Shown: piece after piece, positions 23,312 to 36,282 of the stretch | Numbering within the stretch: position 1 is the first letter of the stretch | How the letters are laid out: each line of letters opens with the position of its first letter | Source of the DNA: Pomacea canaliculata | Taxonomy: Eukaryota > Mollusca > Gastropoda > Architaenioglossa > Ampullariidae | DNA: 64,000 bases | Assembly (NCBI RefSeq): GCF_003073045.1 | Contig: NC_037593.1 | Span: forward strand, 15,136,735 to 15,200,734 | Reading direction: 5' to 3' | Position numbers and translations under genes: made by a program | The notes under the pieces: generated by a model | Seen by the model: the letters and a program-made list of their open reading frames with translations, nothing else | The model's database searches: none | Told to the model about the DNA's origin: nothing

Positions 23312-26300
23312 ATGAAAGAAGTTTTCCGAGGAGTTATTGTTTTTCTGCTGGGTGTTGTTCTCTCCTCTCCGATCCAAGAAATTCGGGAAGATGATCATGA
23401 AAGAGGTTTGATTTTTTTTCTTTTTTTTTTCTCTCTTTCTTTTCGTTTGTCTTTTCTTTCCTATGCAGGAAATTCGACTGCTTCTTTATTCATAAAGCAC
23501 GTGATATTAATTTGAACATTTGTAAGATTGTTGAAATGGATTACCATTCTTACGGTCAGGATATTTACAACCTTTTCATGAGTCTACACTATTGTCCTAA
23601 TATTCGCCAGTATGTTTTTAACTTCTAACGGGCCATATGGTATTATGACAAAATATTTGATGACTGCTTCTCTGCCAATAATTTGTGTTCGTGTATTTAA
23701 TCAAGCCTACACAGGATTTTGCTATTTTTAGAGCTTATTTTACTGAAGCGTCTAAAAACTGTCCAACAATTTTTTAATGATTCCACAAAACTTTGCTATA
23801 AAATTAGGATTAACGAGGACATTGCAAAGTCTGACTAATTATACCGAGAACAAGCTGTGAAGTTATTTTTATCTACTAATATTCTCTTTGTCGATCGCTG
23901 AATTACCGCTGAGATGTTTTTTAGCATAATATTTTCTTATTTTATTTTTCATGTTCCGATTAATTATTCTGATGTGCCGATGCAATCAAATCTGCATTGC
24001 GAAGCTTATGTGACTGGCTGTACTGATCTATAAAGGGTGATAAAGTTTGTCACACATCATTCTCTTTGATTATTGTCTTTTTCTTTTCTTCTTTTTTTTT
24101 TCTTCTTTTATTCGAGGTCGTTTATTCCGAAACGAGTCGATGACCTGTGATAGAGCCTGTCTCTTCTGTTGACAGAGCTGGTCAACGTGCAGCTTTTACG
24201 TCATCACAGCGATCACCGAGTCCGACGTGAAGCTGGAGTCTCCAGCATGCCAGACGTCATCGTGACGCAATTCCGGTTGTCAGACAATGACGTCATTTTG
24301 AGGCTTCGTCGAGTGCCTCACCCTAAGATGTACACTTTTGGGGATTCTTTCGAGGAGTATACTCACTCCCCTATGGTAAGTGGCTCCACCAAAGAGGATA
24401 CCAAGAGCGACCACTGTTATATGAGAGCCTGAAGCAAAGATAATTATCCTCTTTGTTTGAAGTCAGGCCACGCCCCTTGTTGACGAATAAACGTCGGCGC
24501 GCCTTTGTTCTGACGATCGTGAACTGGCAAAACACACACACACAAACAATCAGACGCGCACGCTTTCATACTTGAGACCAAAGAGACTTAACTTTGCTGA
24601 AACAGGTAGAAGGAGGACTTGGCCGGGGTAACATCCGGGTCAGTTCGGCTTCACTTATTCGCCTAGTGGTATCCGTCTGCTAAGGTCACAAAGAATAAAA
24701 TGATTGTTTCTGCAACTTTATGAAACAAATATAAGGGAAAGGGGAATTTCAAGGGGTTTCAAGGAACCATGCTCTCACAGTTTGTTGTTGAGTACGTGAA
24801 TGTCAAAAATTGTCTCAAAAAAATTCAATGTGCTGACAGGTTTTTAAAATATTTTTGATTCAGGAATCCTCTGTGTACGTTGACCCTTCACGATCTGCTG
24901 CGTTCATGGTTGCAAGGTCGGGATACGGCGATTACATCCTGGTATGGTGACCTCATTTTTTTTTTCTTTTTCGGGTTCATTAATCCTCGACAATTAATGG
25001 ATTTAACTTAATGCTTAGTAAGAATGTGAGTTTTTCATGTTTATATTTGCCAACTGAGCTTAACATCACGTAGCGTGTCTCGTGTTTGATGCTGTGGTTA
25101 TCGTGTATACATTCTGTGTATAATTTTTCTGAAATTTCTTAATCAAAATGTTTCAGCGAATTCCTTTACAAACGTTTCTAAGAGATTGGAAACCATTGTG
25201 AGACTTTGTTGTTACTGATTTAGTTTGTCTTAGATGTTGGCTCAGTTGACAATGATAACGACAAAGACAACTGCAAGGAAGTTGATGAGGGAGACGATGA
25301 GAAGGAAAGAATGGTGAAGGTTACTTGTCTTTTTTCTTTTGTTTACAGGAAGGAAATCTTCATCATAAAGGAAAGCAACTTTACTTACGTCCAACTCGCA
25401 GCAGACGATCAGCAGATGACCACAACGAACACGCTGTCTCCCCTTTGGTAGACATTCCCGTCATTGACTTTGGTGATGACTACTACGACGTTGGTGGCAC
25501 TAACAGCAGCTGTAAGAAAGGCAGATCATCATCATCATCATCATCATTAATCGCCCAAGCAATCGTCAATCATCATCCATCGATTATCATCCATCAATCA
25601 TCATCTTTTTGAATCACCATCCATCAATCATCATTATCATCAATCATCGCCATCATCGTCGGAGTAGTAGAAGTAGTCGTTGTCGTCGTGTGAGGACGCA
25701 GAATCATGCCCACATCACATTGATACAACACGAAGATAGCAGAGACTTACAGAAACACAAACAAATAACACGCATATATATATATAGTGTGTGTGTGTGT
25801 GTGGATCGTAAGAACACCATAGTTAATGAACATAATTCTCATCTTACTTTCATCTTAAAATGGTTTATTAAATAAATATATTTTTATAGACGATGGTGGA
25901 ATCCACAGAAGGAAACGACAAACGCAAGTTACGACACACACCATTAAAATTACTGTCGTTGTCGACTACAGTGACTACTCCAAGTAAGTAACAAGCAGTG
26001 GAAGTCTTTTAGTTTGTGAGACGCCTTTCTATCCTTGTTGTTATTGTGTGTGCGCGTGTGTCCGGTGCCAGTGCGTACGCGAACGTTTGCCTTTTTGAGT
26101 GAACGAGGGCACGGCTGTCTCTACAGGTGATTTTGTTGGGGTCGGAGGACAGGGGTCGGGGTCAGGAACTGCATGCGCTACTCTGCAATACTTAGCTTGT
26201 AAAGCAGTGAGCCCTCGTGATTAGCGTTCCTAAAATTCAAGGTTCACATTCCAAACTACAACTTCGTAAAAAAAACTGTATACTCTCTCCCCTGCGCTCC

Positions 26301-29300
26301 CTCTTTCTCTCTCCTCTCTACCTTCTCCTCCCCCTGAAGTCTCTCTTGTGTTGATGACTACTTAACAAAGCAGTTAATTCTTTGAGCGTCAGTTTTAACA
26401 CGAACACAGTGGGTGACACGATTAACCGAGCGACGATCTACTAAGTCACGAAGCGATTTAAAGATGTCATTAAGGGGGCATTAATGAGGTTTTTTTTTTT
26501 TTGGTGCACCCAAATTGTTTGCGCCATCGGTTGACAAATGTCTGCCCTTTGATGTGTCTCATACACTGAGAGTTGTCCTCGTGTGTCTTGGCTCCTTAAT
26601 TTATCTCCCTTTCTCGTGATCAAAAGAGCTCATTATACTTCAATAATTGTTTCACACCTTGTAACTCTTTTATTCACATTATAGTTCTCTTTTCATGTTT
26701 ACTGAATTAGATGGTGTGCATAAATGGATACAATTCTTGACAAAAAGAAGAATGATTTTTTTGCTTATTTTGTCTACATGCATGCTTACCCTTATATTTA
26801 CATTTCAATATTATTTACGAAAAGTAGCATCTACAATAAGGAGAGGGGCGAATTTTACACATTTCTTTCCAATTATACAATTTCTTTAATTTTTTTTTCT
26901 TTCAGCTGGACGAGACAATTTCCAAATGACACAATGATCCAGATTCGAACCTACTTCACTTACATCGCAACTTTGGTAAGCGCTTTCTTTATGTTTTTAC
27001 CTGTTATAATAATCACACGTGCAAGGTCTTCCCCTTCACCAAATCAAAATTAGATTGAGTGATTTTCTTTTACTTCTTTTGTGTGTGGGTGTGTGGAGTT
27101 TGATAGATGGCGTGTATGGTTTCGGGATTTGAATTCGATGTATTATTAAGTCCCTTTATATCCTTATCATGTTACAGTTGAGAAACATCTACACTAGTGT
27201 CAACAAAATAGACAGCAGCATTGATATCAAACCGGTCGTTACCAGCTTTGTTGTGCTCACGGTAATGTCTATCTGTTTTTATCTCTCTCTCACACACACA
27301 GATCACTCGCACAAACACGCACAATCTCTCACTTTCTCTTTCACTCAGTCTCTTTTCTTTCACACATACACATGAAAGAAAGCTACATGAAACATCTAAA
27401 CACTTCTGACTAAACCATAAATTGGTTTCGCAAACGAGCAAGTGAGCAGACTAACACACAAGCAGACAGACAACAGGAGGGTTGAGAAGAGAGTTTACAC
27501 CTTCTCTAACCGTGTATTATAGATGTGTATTATGTTCCTCACACAGACACCCCAAGTATCCAACTTCTCGGAATCAGTGCATACCGCTGCTGGTGGGAAC
27601 CCAATCCAGGGAAGAGCTTTTCTGGAAGCATTTTCTAACTGGATTTCTACTCAGCCAAACATAAGCGCTAGCGACCATTACATGGCGTTTACAGGGTAAG
27701 AATGTTTAACGACAGGATTTACAGTTGTAAAGTTTCGTATGTGCATAACTGTTAAAAACAATCCTGAATGATTTGCGTTTTCTATATATATATTTGTAGA
27801 TATATGAGATATACAACTAACCTGTAAATTTTGAACCTCTAAAACCCATTGTAACGTTTCAGTAGGTCTTCTGGCAAGTACATGTTGTTCCTACTATTTA
27901 AAGAGGCTCTATAGCAAAACCTTCACAACAAAGTCTTGTTAACACTTTTCAAATGAGACTTCAAAAGTAGACATTCAACTCACAGTTTCTTTAGAATTTT
28001 GGAACCAAAATGGGCCGGTGAATTTAGAGACTCGATACGATCTATTATTTGGTCTGATTCCGGTCTGACTGTTAACTACTGGGTTTTTTTACTTTGTGGA
28101 ACAGGTATGACATCGCCTCAGCAGTTGGTGAGTATCTGGCTGTATATATATGTGTGTGTGTGTGTGGTTACCTTTGAGATATATGAGATGTGGATTAAGG
28201 AACACCCTTTTATTAGCTTTTGTGACAAACTAATTATTAAATCAATGATGCTAACCACAAAAAGCAAATTATTTATAAACATATGACACGTTTCTCGGTG
28301 TCGCCTAGGGGACTGTCAGTGCACAATGCATCATGGTAGCTCCTGATATAGTAATGTAAACGAATTATACAGATTTTTGTCATTGGCAGCCACCAGCAAC
28401 ATGACGAAAAACATAAATATGAAAACTGAGCATACTTTGGAACAACATACACAACTAAACACAGCCTACGACCTTTCTTCAGACATAGAAGTTGCCGCTA
28501 GGTTTTGTGAGAACAGGACATGCGGTGTGATTTTCCATGGGTTCCGACTCACAGACAGCAGAACATCGAGAGTTCTGTTGTTGTTGTTGTTTTTTGTTGT
28601 TGTTATTTTTTTTTTGTTTGGTTTTTTTTTTCCTTCAACCTAATGCGTGCTGTGGAAGAACTTTTATCACAGTCGCTAGTTCCTGTTACAGGTATCGCAA
28701 ACAAGGGAACCTTGTGCAGGGGCAGACTGTCGGTGTCCATTGTGGAGGACCACAAGCAGGCCAGTGTGGCCAACACTGCTGCCCACGAGCTTGGACACAG
28801 GTGAGGTGCAGCCAGACCGGTCTCTGATCGACCTTTATTCGCCGGTGACGCAATATTTCCCATAAACATTATCTACCTGTTTGTCATAGTCTGAATGAAC
28901 AGACCCAACAACATTCAATCCTCAAAATGTTCAAAACTTTGCAGTAAAGACAAACGTAATTATATGTTTATCATCAAAACTTGCGCGCACCTGTTACGTC
29001 ACACATGATCGCAAGAACAGCTTTGGTTAATGTAAGAGTCTAATAGAAACATAACAGTGTAGAAATAGTAATGTAACAAAACAAAAAAAAAAAAGAAGAC
29101 AGAAGCATAGAAAAAAAACTTACCTGCAGTTGTCGTCTACTTGCAGCATCAATGCTTCCCACGACGGCGACGTCGGCTGCGACAATGCCAAGCAGTTCGT
29201 CATGACCCCGACGTTCTTCGTGCCCCCGGATTTATCGGTGACCTCCCCCAGCAACCTCTTCACGTTCTCTACCTGCAGTGTGAACGCCTTCAAACGCTAT

Positions 29301-32158
29301 CTGAACACGTAGGTGTCCTGTGGGTCGGTGCTCAGAAGATCTCCGTCTGAGCTCTGTTCTTAATGCATGCATCCAGTGTATGTGTATATATATGTGTGCC
29401 TGTGCGTGTGTGAGGAAGTTCGATCGTGAGGTATCAATAAAGCCCCACGCACACGTCTTCTCGTCGGTAAAACATGAAATAATGGAAATGGCGTTGTTGA
29501 GAGGTTGGAGATGACCGGTTTAATGGCCTTTTTTCAGGCAAACGTGCACACTCAATACCTCCATGACGACGACAAGTGTGCTGACTCCTGTACCATATGG
29601 AGAACTCATCACTAACCTGGATCTTCAATGTCAAGTGGCCCTTGATGACCCGGACAGCAAGTCCTGTCAGGTGCCCCTCTTTGGCTGTTACTTGTGAATG
29701 CGTACCTGCGGGTTTCATGCGTGCGTATGTGAGTGTAAATGCGCGCGTGTGTGAGTGTTTGGGAGGAGGGTTCAGGAGTGGGATGCTTTTGTTGCTGTTC
29801 AGCTTAGTTTTGCTTATCTGATTTTCTTTGTCCAGTTATAATCGTTTACTTGTCTTTATAATCTCAAAACAAACCCCCCTAATGTTTAGCACGCATGCGC
29901 ACTCACACACTGGCTTGCACTGTAGTTTTGTTTGTTTTAGTTTAAGCTTTAGCTTCTTATATCTGCGTGTCTAGAATTATAAGAAAATTGGGGTTTTTCC
30001 CTCGTATTGTAGACGTATGGCTAATTTCTCTTTTTTCACCTTGACAGGAATTAGATCAAGAGGCTCCTTTGGCTTCTCTCTGCTACGGGATGTTGTGCAG
30101 TCTACAGGGTGGTAACATATGTCAATATGTTCTTCCTTTTGATGGCACACCCTGTGGACCTGAAGAGGTAAGCTGTAAAGAACAGCAGCTTTGGTTCATT
30201 TCAGATGGTGGTGGTGGTGGTGGTGGTGGTTGTGGTGGTGATGGTGGTGATGGTATTATTGTTTTCAAAATATCACTAAAGCACATATTTAAAAAAGAAT
30301 GGAAAGCCAAAAAATTCAATTAACAATGATCCTAAAAGCAAAAACTGTGTATTCTTAGCTCAAATATCAAAATTATGTTGCTAATTATGTTCGACGTGTA
30401 GAGGTAAAGTTTCTGGCCCTGTAACCAGTTTCGAGGAAGCCATCTTTATCATGCGTACTAAGGAGGTTTCAGTTTGCACGATCTCCAAATCAGTCGAAGT
30501 TCACATGCTCACCTTTTTTTTTTTACACCCTGGAAAGAAAAGTTTGCCAACCAAAACGCGCTGAAAGATTCTGTTCTGATGCTTTTCTCAGCCATGTGAA
30601 CCGAAGGCTGCATGTTGCTAATAAAAAAAAATAAGAACAAATCAGAAACCACTCACATTTGTAAACACAACGAAACTGAATAGGAGGCTACTGCACGTGC
30701 ACGCCATATTTAGAAGTATGTTAATGTAACAAGTCAGACGATCCTTTTTAATTAAGTAGCTTATCATGTCTTGCTTTGGTCGCGTAGTATCAAAGTACAG
30801 TTCAAGATGTAGTAACATGTTGTATTCTAATTTCATAGTAATCTGTAGCTTAAGACCTAAGAACTTATAAAGACATCGTATCTGACGCAATGTTTCAAAA
30901 TATGCTATCCGAAAGAATGACTGAGACAGTACTGCAAGAAAACTTTATTTAAATGCATATTTTAAACCTTTTTTCAGGATTTGCCAGCAGGGATTATGCG
31001 TCTCTAAAGCAGCTGCAACAATACCAACAACACAAGTAACATCAGCACAGCAAGAAATCTCAACCAGTCTATCTATCTCAGCAAGTCCCACAACCCAGGA
31101 AAACATCAGACCAAATGGCACAGTCCTGCAGACAGTCACCACACCAAAGGTCACCATCTCGCCGGTAGTCACTACACCAAATGTCACAAACCTGCAAGCA
31201 GTCACCACACAAAATACCACACGCATGAATGCAGTCACCACACCAAGTGTCACCATCTTGCCTAATGTCACCACACCAAATACCACACGCCTGAATGCAG
31301 TCACCACACCAAGTACCACACGTCTGAGTGCAGTCACCACACCAAATGCCACCATCTTGCCTGTAGTCACCACCCCAAATACCACACGTCTGAATGCAGT
31401 CACCACACCAAATGCCACCATCTCGCCGGCAGTCACCACCCCAAATACCACACGCCTGAGTGCAGTCACCACACCAAATGCCACCATCTTGCCTGTAGTC
31501 ACCACACCAAATACCACACGCCTGAGTGCAGTCACCACACCAAATGCCACCATCTTGCCTGTAGTCACCACTCCCAATACCACACGCCTGAGTGCAGTCA
31601 CCACACCAAATGCCACCATCTTGCCTGTAGTCACCACACCAAATACCACACGCCTGAGTGCAGTCACCACACCAAATGCCACCATCTTGCCTGTAGTCAC
31701 CACTCCCAATACCACACGCCTGAGTGCAGTCACACACAAATGCCACCATCTTGCCTGTAGTCACCACTCCCAATACCACACGCCTGAGTGCAGTCACCAC
31801 ACCAAATGCCACCATCTTGCAGACAGTCACCACACCATCTGTAGCATCCCCGACAGTTTCATCTGCAAGTGTGACAACGACTCCCATTCCAGGAAGAGTC
31901 ACAACTACTGTAGGCACATCAGCGGTCCCATCCACTACAGCACGAGCCTCCACAACCCAGACAAGAACAACGAACTCTGCTACATCGACCACCAGGAGCA
32001 CAGCGCCAGCAACGGCAACCACCTCGACAGCACTGTACAGCCTAGTTCAAAGACTCAGAGCATACATCAACTGCGTCAACGGCTGCTCACGTTACCGTTA
32101 TAATTACGCGGATTACTATTCTTGTTACAGGCAATGTTTTGACATTTACTACGGCTAA
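23312..32158 (+). CDS. Secreted reprolysin-type (M12B) metalloprotease with mucin-like stalk, copy 1
   Basis: Fourteen exons: 23312-23405, 24176-24375, 24864-24941, 25349-25511, 25890-25983, 26906-26975, 27178-27261, 27547-27695, 28105-28127, 28692-28800, 29147-29308, 29538-29670, 30048-30167 and 30978-32158. Predicted order: signal peptide (about 1-20), cysteine-free propeptide, basic sites RSRR (141-144) and RRKR (185-188), M12B catalytic domain beginning ITVVVDYSDYS, zinc motif HELGHSINASHDGD (from H350) split by an intron, Met-turn FVMTP, ADAMTS-like cysteine-rich domain (CYGMLC, FDGTPCG, CQQGLC), a Thr/Pro/Asn-rich stalk and a C-terminal CVNGC...CYRQC module. No disintegrin or thrombospondin domain. 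This is the build of mollusc mig-17-like ADAMs. Oddities: the exon-14 acceptor leaves one extra base relative to the frame, and a 2-bp deletion near 31730 shifts the frame inside the stalk. Either copy error, assembly error or an unusual isoform. Family sure; intact function uncertain. Confidence 0.82.
31126..31838 (+). repeat. 66-bp tandem repeat array encoding a 22-residue Thr-rich stalk
   Basis: The unit encodes LSAVTTPNATI followed by LPVVTTPNTTR, two related 11-residue halves, each with VTTPN and an N-x-T sequon (NAT, NTT). About 21 half-units are present; the central ones are nearly identical, the outer ones diverged. Dense Thr/Pro plus sequons predicts a heavily O- and N-glycosylated mucin-like stalk. 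One unit near 31730 lacks 2 bp, which throws the frame. Long open frames on the opposite strand over this array are by-products of the repeat. Confidence 0.9.
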
Positions 32159-32756
32159 TTAGAAAAGTTCTTTGCTGTTTTTTACGTGCATGCTGCTGCA
32201 ACAAACACACACACACACACACACACAAACACAAACAAACAAACACTACGCTAAAATAATTCTTACCTTTTTTTACATTTTGGGTAGAGATAGCTTGACA
32301 AAATCTGTGTAATTTTTTTGAAGCAATCGGTTAGTACAAATGATATTGTCGGTTTTTTTAAAATTATTTTATTGCCGGCTACAAACCCATTAGACCTCGG
32401 TTGAGGTTTTGTACTTTTGTTTGTAGCGGGATTGTGTTCCAAACGTGAACATGTCGCTTAAAACAATTAAAGAACGTTTACTCTTATGGCACTTCCGTGG
32501 ATTAAAGACATGTTAGTCGGGTTTCATGTTTCCTCAGCAAGCGATTTTCGTCACAGAACATATATCTCTGCATCTCTTTTCTCTAGATTTCTGGTTTTTA
32601 TTTGTTTGAGTTTTTGTTCTTGGTTTTTTTTTTTGGTTTTGTTTTGTTTTGGCGGGAGGGGGCTGGGGGAGGGGTTATTTGTTTGTTTGTTGTAGATTTT
32701 AAACACCTTTTCCAGTCGCTAATCGACAATCTGCTATTTCAATGATATTTTTATTC

Positions 32757-32762
32757 AATAAA
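32757..32762 (+). terminator. Candidate poly(A) signal of metalloprotease copy 1
   Basis: AATAAA about 600 nt after the stop codon, followed by T-rich sequence. It is the best hexamer in the 3' flank. Confidence 0.45.
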
Positions 32763-34910
32763 AGAGTTTTATTAATACACTCATTTCAGCGTTCAGTAGT
32801 ATTTGTGAGCACGTGAAACCTGTTTGTCGTGATATAACCTCTGTGGCTCGGTGTAAAACACTAGTTCCTCCCACACATACACACATACACTTTCCTCATT
32901 CAACGAACGAACGAACTTTATTAAATAGGTCTTCTATTTAAAAGAATGAGAAGATTCCCTCGTTCAGTAAGTCAGTGTAGTATTTATATCAGCTCTATGA
33001 TGACTGTAATAGATGAGATTGCACGTGCTGAGAAGAATGTGGTGACGATGGTGACCGCATAAAAAGAATAAGGTAAGGATGGTGACGAAGAAGAATTAGA
33101 TGACAATGGTGACTGAGGAAGAAAAATAAGGTGACAATGATGGGGAAGAATAAGAATGAGATGACAATGGTAGTTGAGGACAAAAAAATAAATAAAAGGT
33201 CAAGAAAGACAAAGGCTCCGTTTGTTCATGCTCGTGCCCGCGGTGGGACTGAACATGTGTGTGTGTTATAGGGAAGTTCTCAAACCTGACTCATCAAGTC
33301 TTTCGACCCCGCACCCTGCGGGTAAAATTTCCGACTAATGTCGTAGTCAAACAAGAGAGTTCGTGAACTAGACCAGGATGTGATTATTCTTTTTGCTTGA
33401 AAATCGGCAGTCGGGATTTCCATTTTTGTAAAAATCCCTCGACAAATCGACACCGGGGAAGCTTTGTCATTCTTCGCACGCACACGCGTGTGCTTGAGTG
33501 CGTGAGTACGAATATATGGGTGTGATATGTTTCTGTGTGTGTGGGGTGGGGTGTATGTGTCTGTGCGTGTGTGTGTGTGAGAGAGAGAGACTGTGCATCC
33601 CTACATGCTCCTCATTACTAATTAAACTGCATAAAGAATTTATGAATCTGAAACTTTTATCTCGCATGTTGCAGTATACATTGGAAAATGAAGCGTACTT
33701 TTTTGTAAACCGTTACCATAGGCACACATGCGCGCGCATACACACACACCATGCCAAATCTCTGGAGCACTTGCCCTCACCTTAATGGTCTCTATTTGTT
33801 GTTTCTACAACCAACGAGCCTACAAATAGCATTTACCCTACTCGTTTGTTGTTTTTGCGCTTGCCAGGATCAAAACTGTGCTTTTCTCTATGCTAAAATT
33901 TACAAGTGAAGGCATTCAGCAATCAGAAGTGAACTGCCTGTATTACAAGTACAAACAATCAAGCGCCAACAGCAAGTGAACTTACTTGTTTACATCGAAT
34001 CATAACCTTGACTGTTTGTTTTCAAAGTTTGAGTGGTCAAAGTATCAGGCTACATCACTAACTTCCGCATCATGAACTCATTAGTTCTTTCTTTCAGACT
34101 AGCTTGGCTGCTTGCTTGCATTAATTCATTTGCTGTTGATATATATATATATTTATAGCGTTCTACAATAACTCTTTCTTTATCTTTCTTTCCTCCATTT
34201 TTTTTTTGTGTGTCCTTTTTCTTTATTAACTTATTCATTGGTTTCTTCTTTCTCTTTATTTTTTGTCATAGATTTTTTTTTCTTTCTCTCTTTCGTTCCT
34301 TCTTGCCCCTTACACAGCACACAAACACGCAGACAGCAAGCACTAACAGAGATGAAAGGGCGAGGAAGACGAAAGTTCATTGTTTACCTGTCGAGTTCTA
34401 GAGAGGGAGTGTGGACAGGTGGGTGGTCGTGCACTTAACTGCGCGTTATTGGTCTTAAAACTGCCGACTTGCGTCAAACTGAGGGAGGCCCTAAGCAGGG
34501 AGGACCCCCGACCCCACCCTACCCCCCGTATGCTCGGCCCATCTTTATTGCTATTTCGTTGCTGCTGTTGTTGTTAGTACTTTCGCCCTCGTCTCCAGTT
34601 TACTCCAAAACACTAGCTCGTGACACTGTAGGCAGCAACAACAACGTTTGTTGTTTTGTTTTTAAAATTAGATGTAAAGATCGCTGTTGTTCTTGTCGAG
34701 CGAGTCAGGCCTCTCCCATTTGGCGTGTCCACCTGTTGCCCTACCTGTCTTCCTACCTGTGAATTCTGTTTCGATAGTCAGTGACAGCCTTTGTCCCTGG
34801 CACTCTCTTTATCTTGAGGTATTGTGTTCTTTCCTTCAATACCCCACCTGCGACGATAATTGTATCTAAAGTCTGTCTTCTTTGTTGAGGTTGCCTCTAT
34901 CCCCTCACAC

Positions 34911-35162
34911 AAATATCTCTATCTTTTCCAGCATGTTCGACAAGTGCACGTTCCCCAGGTTTTGTCAATCTTCCACCACTTCTCGCCAAGGTTCAATCCT
35001 CTACAGTCCACGTCATCGATAATCTACGTTATCTACAAATATCTCTATCCTTTCCAGCATGTTCGACAAGTGCATGCGCCCCCAGGTTTTGTCAGTCTTC
35101 CACCACCTCTCGCCAAGGTTCAATCCTTTTCAGTCCACGTCATCGATAATCTACGTTATCTA
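34911..35162. repeat. 126-bp tandem duplication
   Basis: AAATATCTCTATC starts at 34911 and again at 35037. The two copies run in parallel through CAGCATGTTCGACAAGTGCA, GGTTTTGTCA, CTCGCCAAGGTTCAATCC and CGTCATCGATAATCTACG, with roughly ten differences and a compensating indel. Frames stay open for about 100 codons but differ between copies, so I do not call it coding. Confidence 0.85.
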
Positions 35163-35530
35163 CCGTCTATCCGTGAATCAGAATCCTAACAGGCGAGTGA
35201 GGTCACGTGCTCAAACAGGCAGTTTGCCGCCTGCTTTTATTTGTTTGTTGATTGTTGAGGACGTAGAAGAGCATTAAACGCCCTACAAAAAAAATCAACA
35301 TTTTTAACGTACATTTTCTCTCACTCGCTCTCTCTCTCTGTCACATTTTGCCCTGCACAGTAGATATATGTTGCATGTATCTTTCATTTGTAAACACCGG
35401 ATACATCTTTGGATGGAAAAAAAGGATAAACATTTCTCGGAGCCAAATGCCCAACAAAACTTTCCAGGAAAAGAAGAAGATTGGTGAGCATCGGCGGAGT
35501 TTTCAATAATAATTATTCCTCTCTCTCTCA

Positions 35531-35532
<2 letters not shown>

Positions 35533-35568
<36 letters not shown>
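35533..35568. repeat. (CA)n microsatellite
   Basis: About 18 dinucleotide units preceded by a CT-rich run. Confidence 0.9.
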
Positions 35569-35570
<2 letters not shown>

Positions 35571-36282
35571 TTCCCACTCTGTTTTATTTTAAAGGTATAT
35601 ATCTATGCTTACCTATCGGTATTTAGCAACTAATTGATCATCTACTCAAACAGCCAATAATCCGTCTAAGCAAATACCCTACAGTCTGTAAGATACTACC
35701 AGCCACCAGCCGACAACTCATTCAGCCAGCCACGCCATCAACCAGTCATGAGGATCCACATGTACCTGTCTGCCTTCAAAGAGAACTGGAGAAAGAGCAT
35801 CCTGACAAACAAACCGGATTTTTTTGTTTCAACCTTGACAACAGAAGTAACAGCAACAACAACAAATTAGGCCGAGGATAACTTTTAAGAAACTGAAAGT
35901 GAACCGAGTAAAGTATAGAGCGTGTTATTTTCAGATTTTTTTAAATTTTTGTAATGATTCCACATATCCTGTTCATCAATTGACGATATTGCTTCCTATC
36001 CCGGAGGATTTTGCGCAGGCTGTATTAGATGACAAAACTTCGTGAAATTTTCATGGGCGAAGTCAGGTAGCAACAAGTCCATGGGTAGTACCCGGCGACC
36101 GCCACGAAAAAAGGTGCTGAAAGATTTTGTTTATCGCTTTCCTTCTCTGTACAATCATCTTGTTATTCTCTTGCCCTGGTCTCTCTCCTCCCCCAATCTC
36201 TCCCCTTCCGCTCACACCCACTCCACCCTCTCCACTCACCCACCCCTGTCACCCCGCGAAAACGTTGTCGGTGACATGCTGG

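Larger units (their letters stand above)
32763..36282. other. Spacer between the two metalloprotease copies
   Basis: No coding exon recognised. Holds a purine-rich degenerate tandem tract near 33030-33190, TG-rich DNA at 33480-33590, a 126-bp tandem duplication at 34911-35162 and a (CA)n run at 35533-35568. The segment 36056-36160 is similar to DNA far upstream of copy 1. Confidence 0.5.

Noticed and set aside
26150..26275. Another tRNA-like SINE in intron 5 of copy 1 (GATTAGCG ... GGTTCACATTCC)
   Set aside because: A-box match too weak, no tail and no target duplication.
30945..32022. Long antisense open frames (264 and 314 codons) over the stalk repeat
   Set aside because: They arise because a 66-bp repeat without stops in one frame tends to be open in others. 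The peptide is a reverse-complement shadow with no family resemblance and the sense strand is explained by the protease.
34860..35277. Coding gene from the open frames over the tandem duplication
   Set aside because: The frame shifts between copies, so reading-frame conservation is absent.
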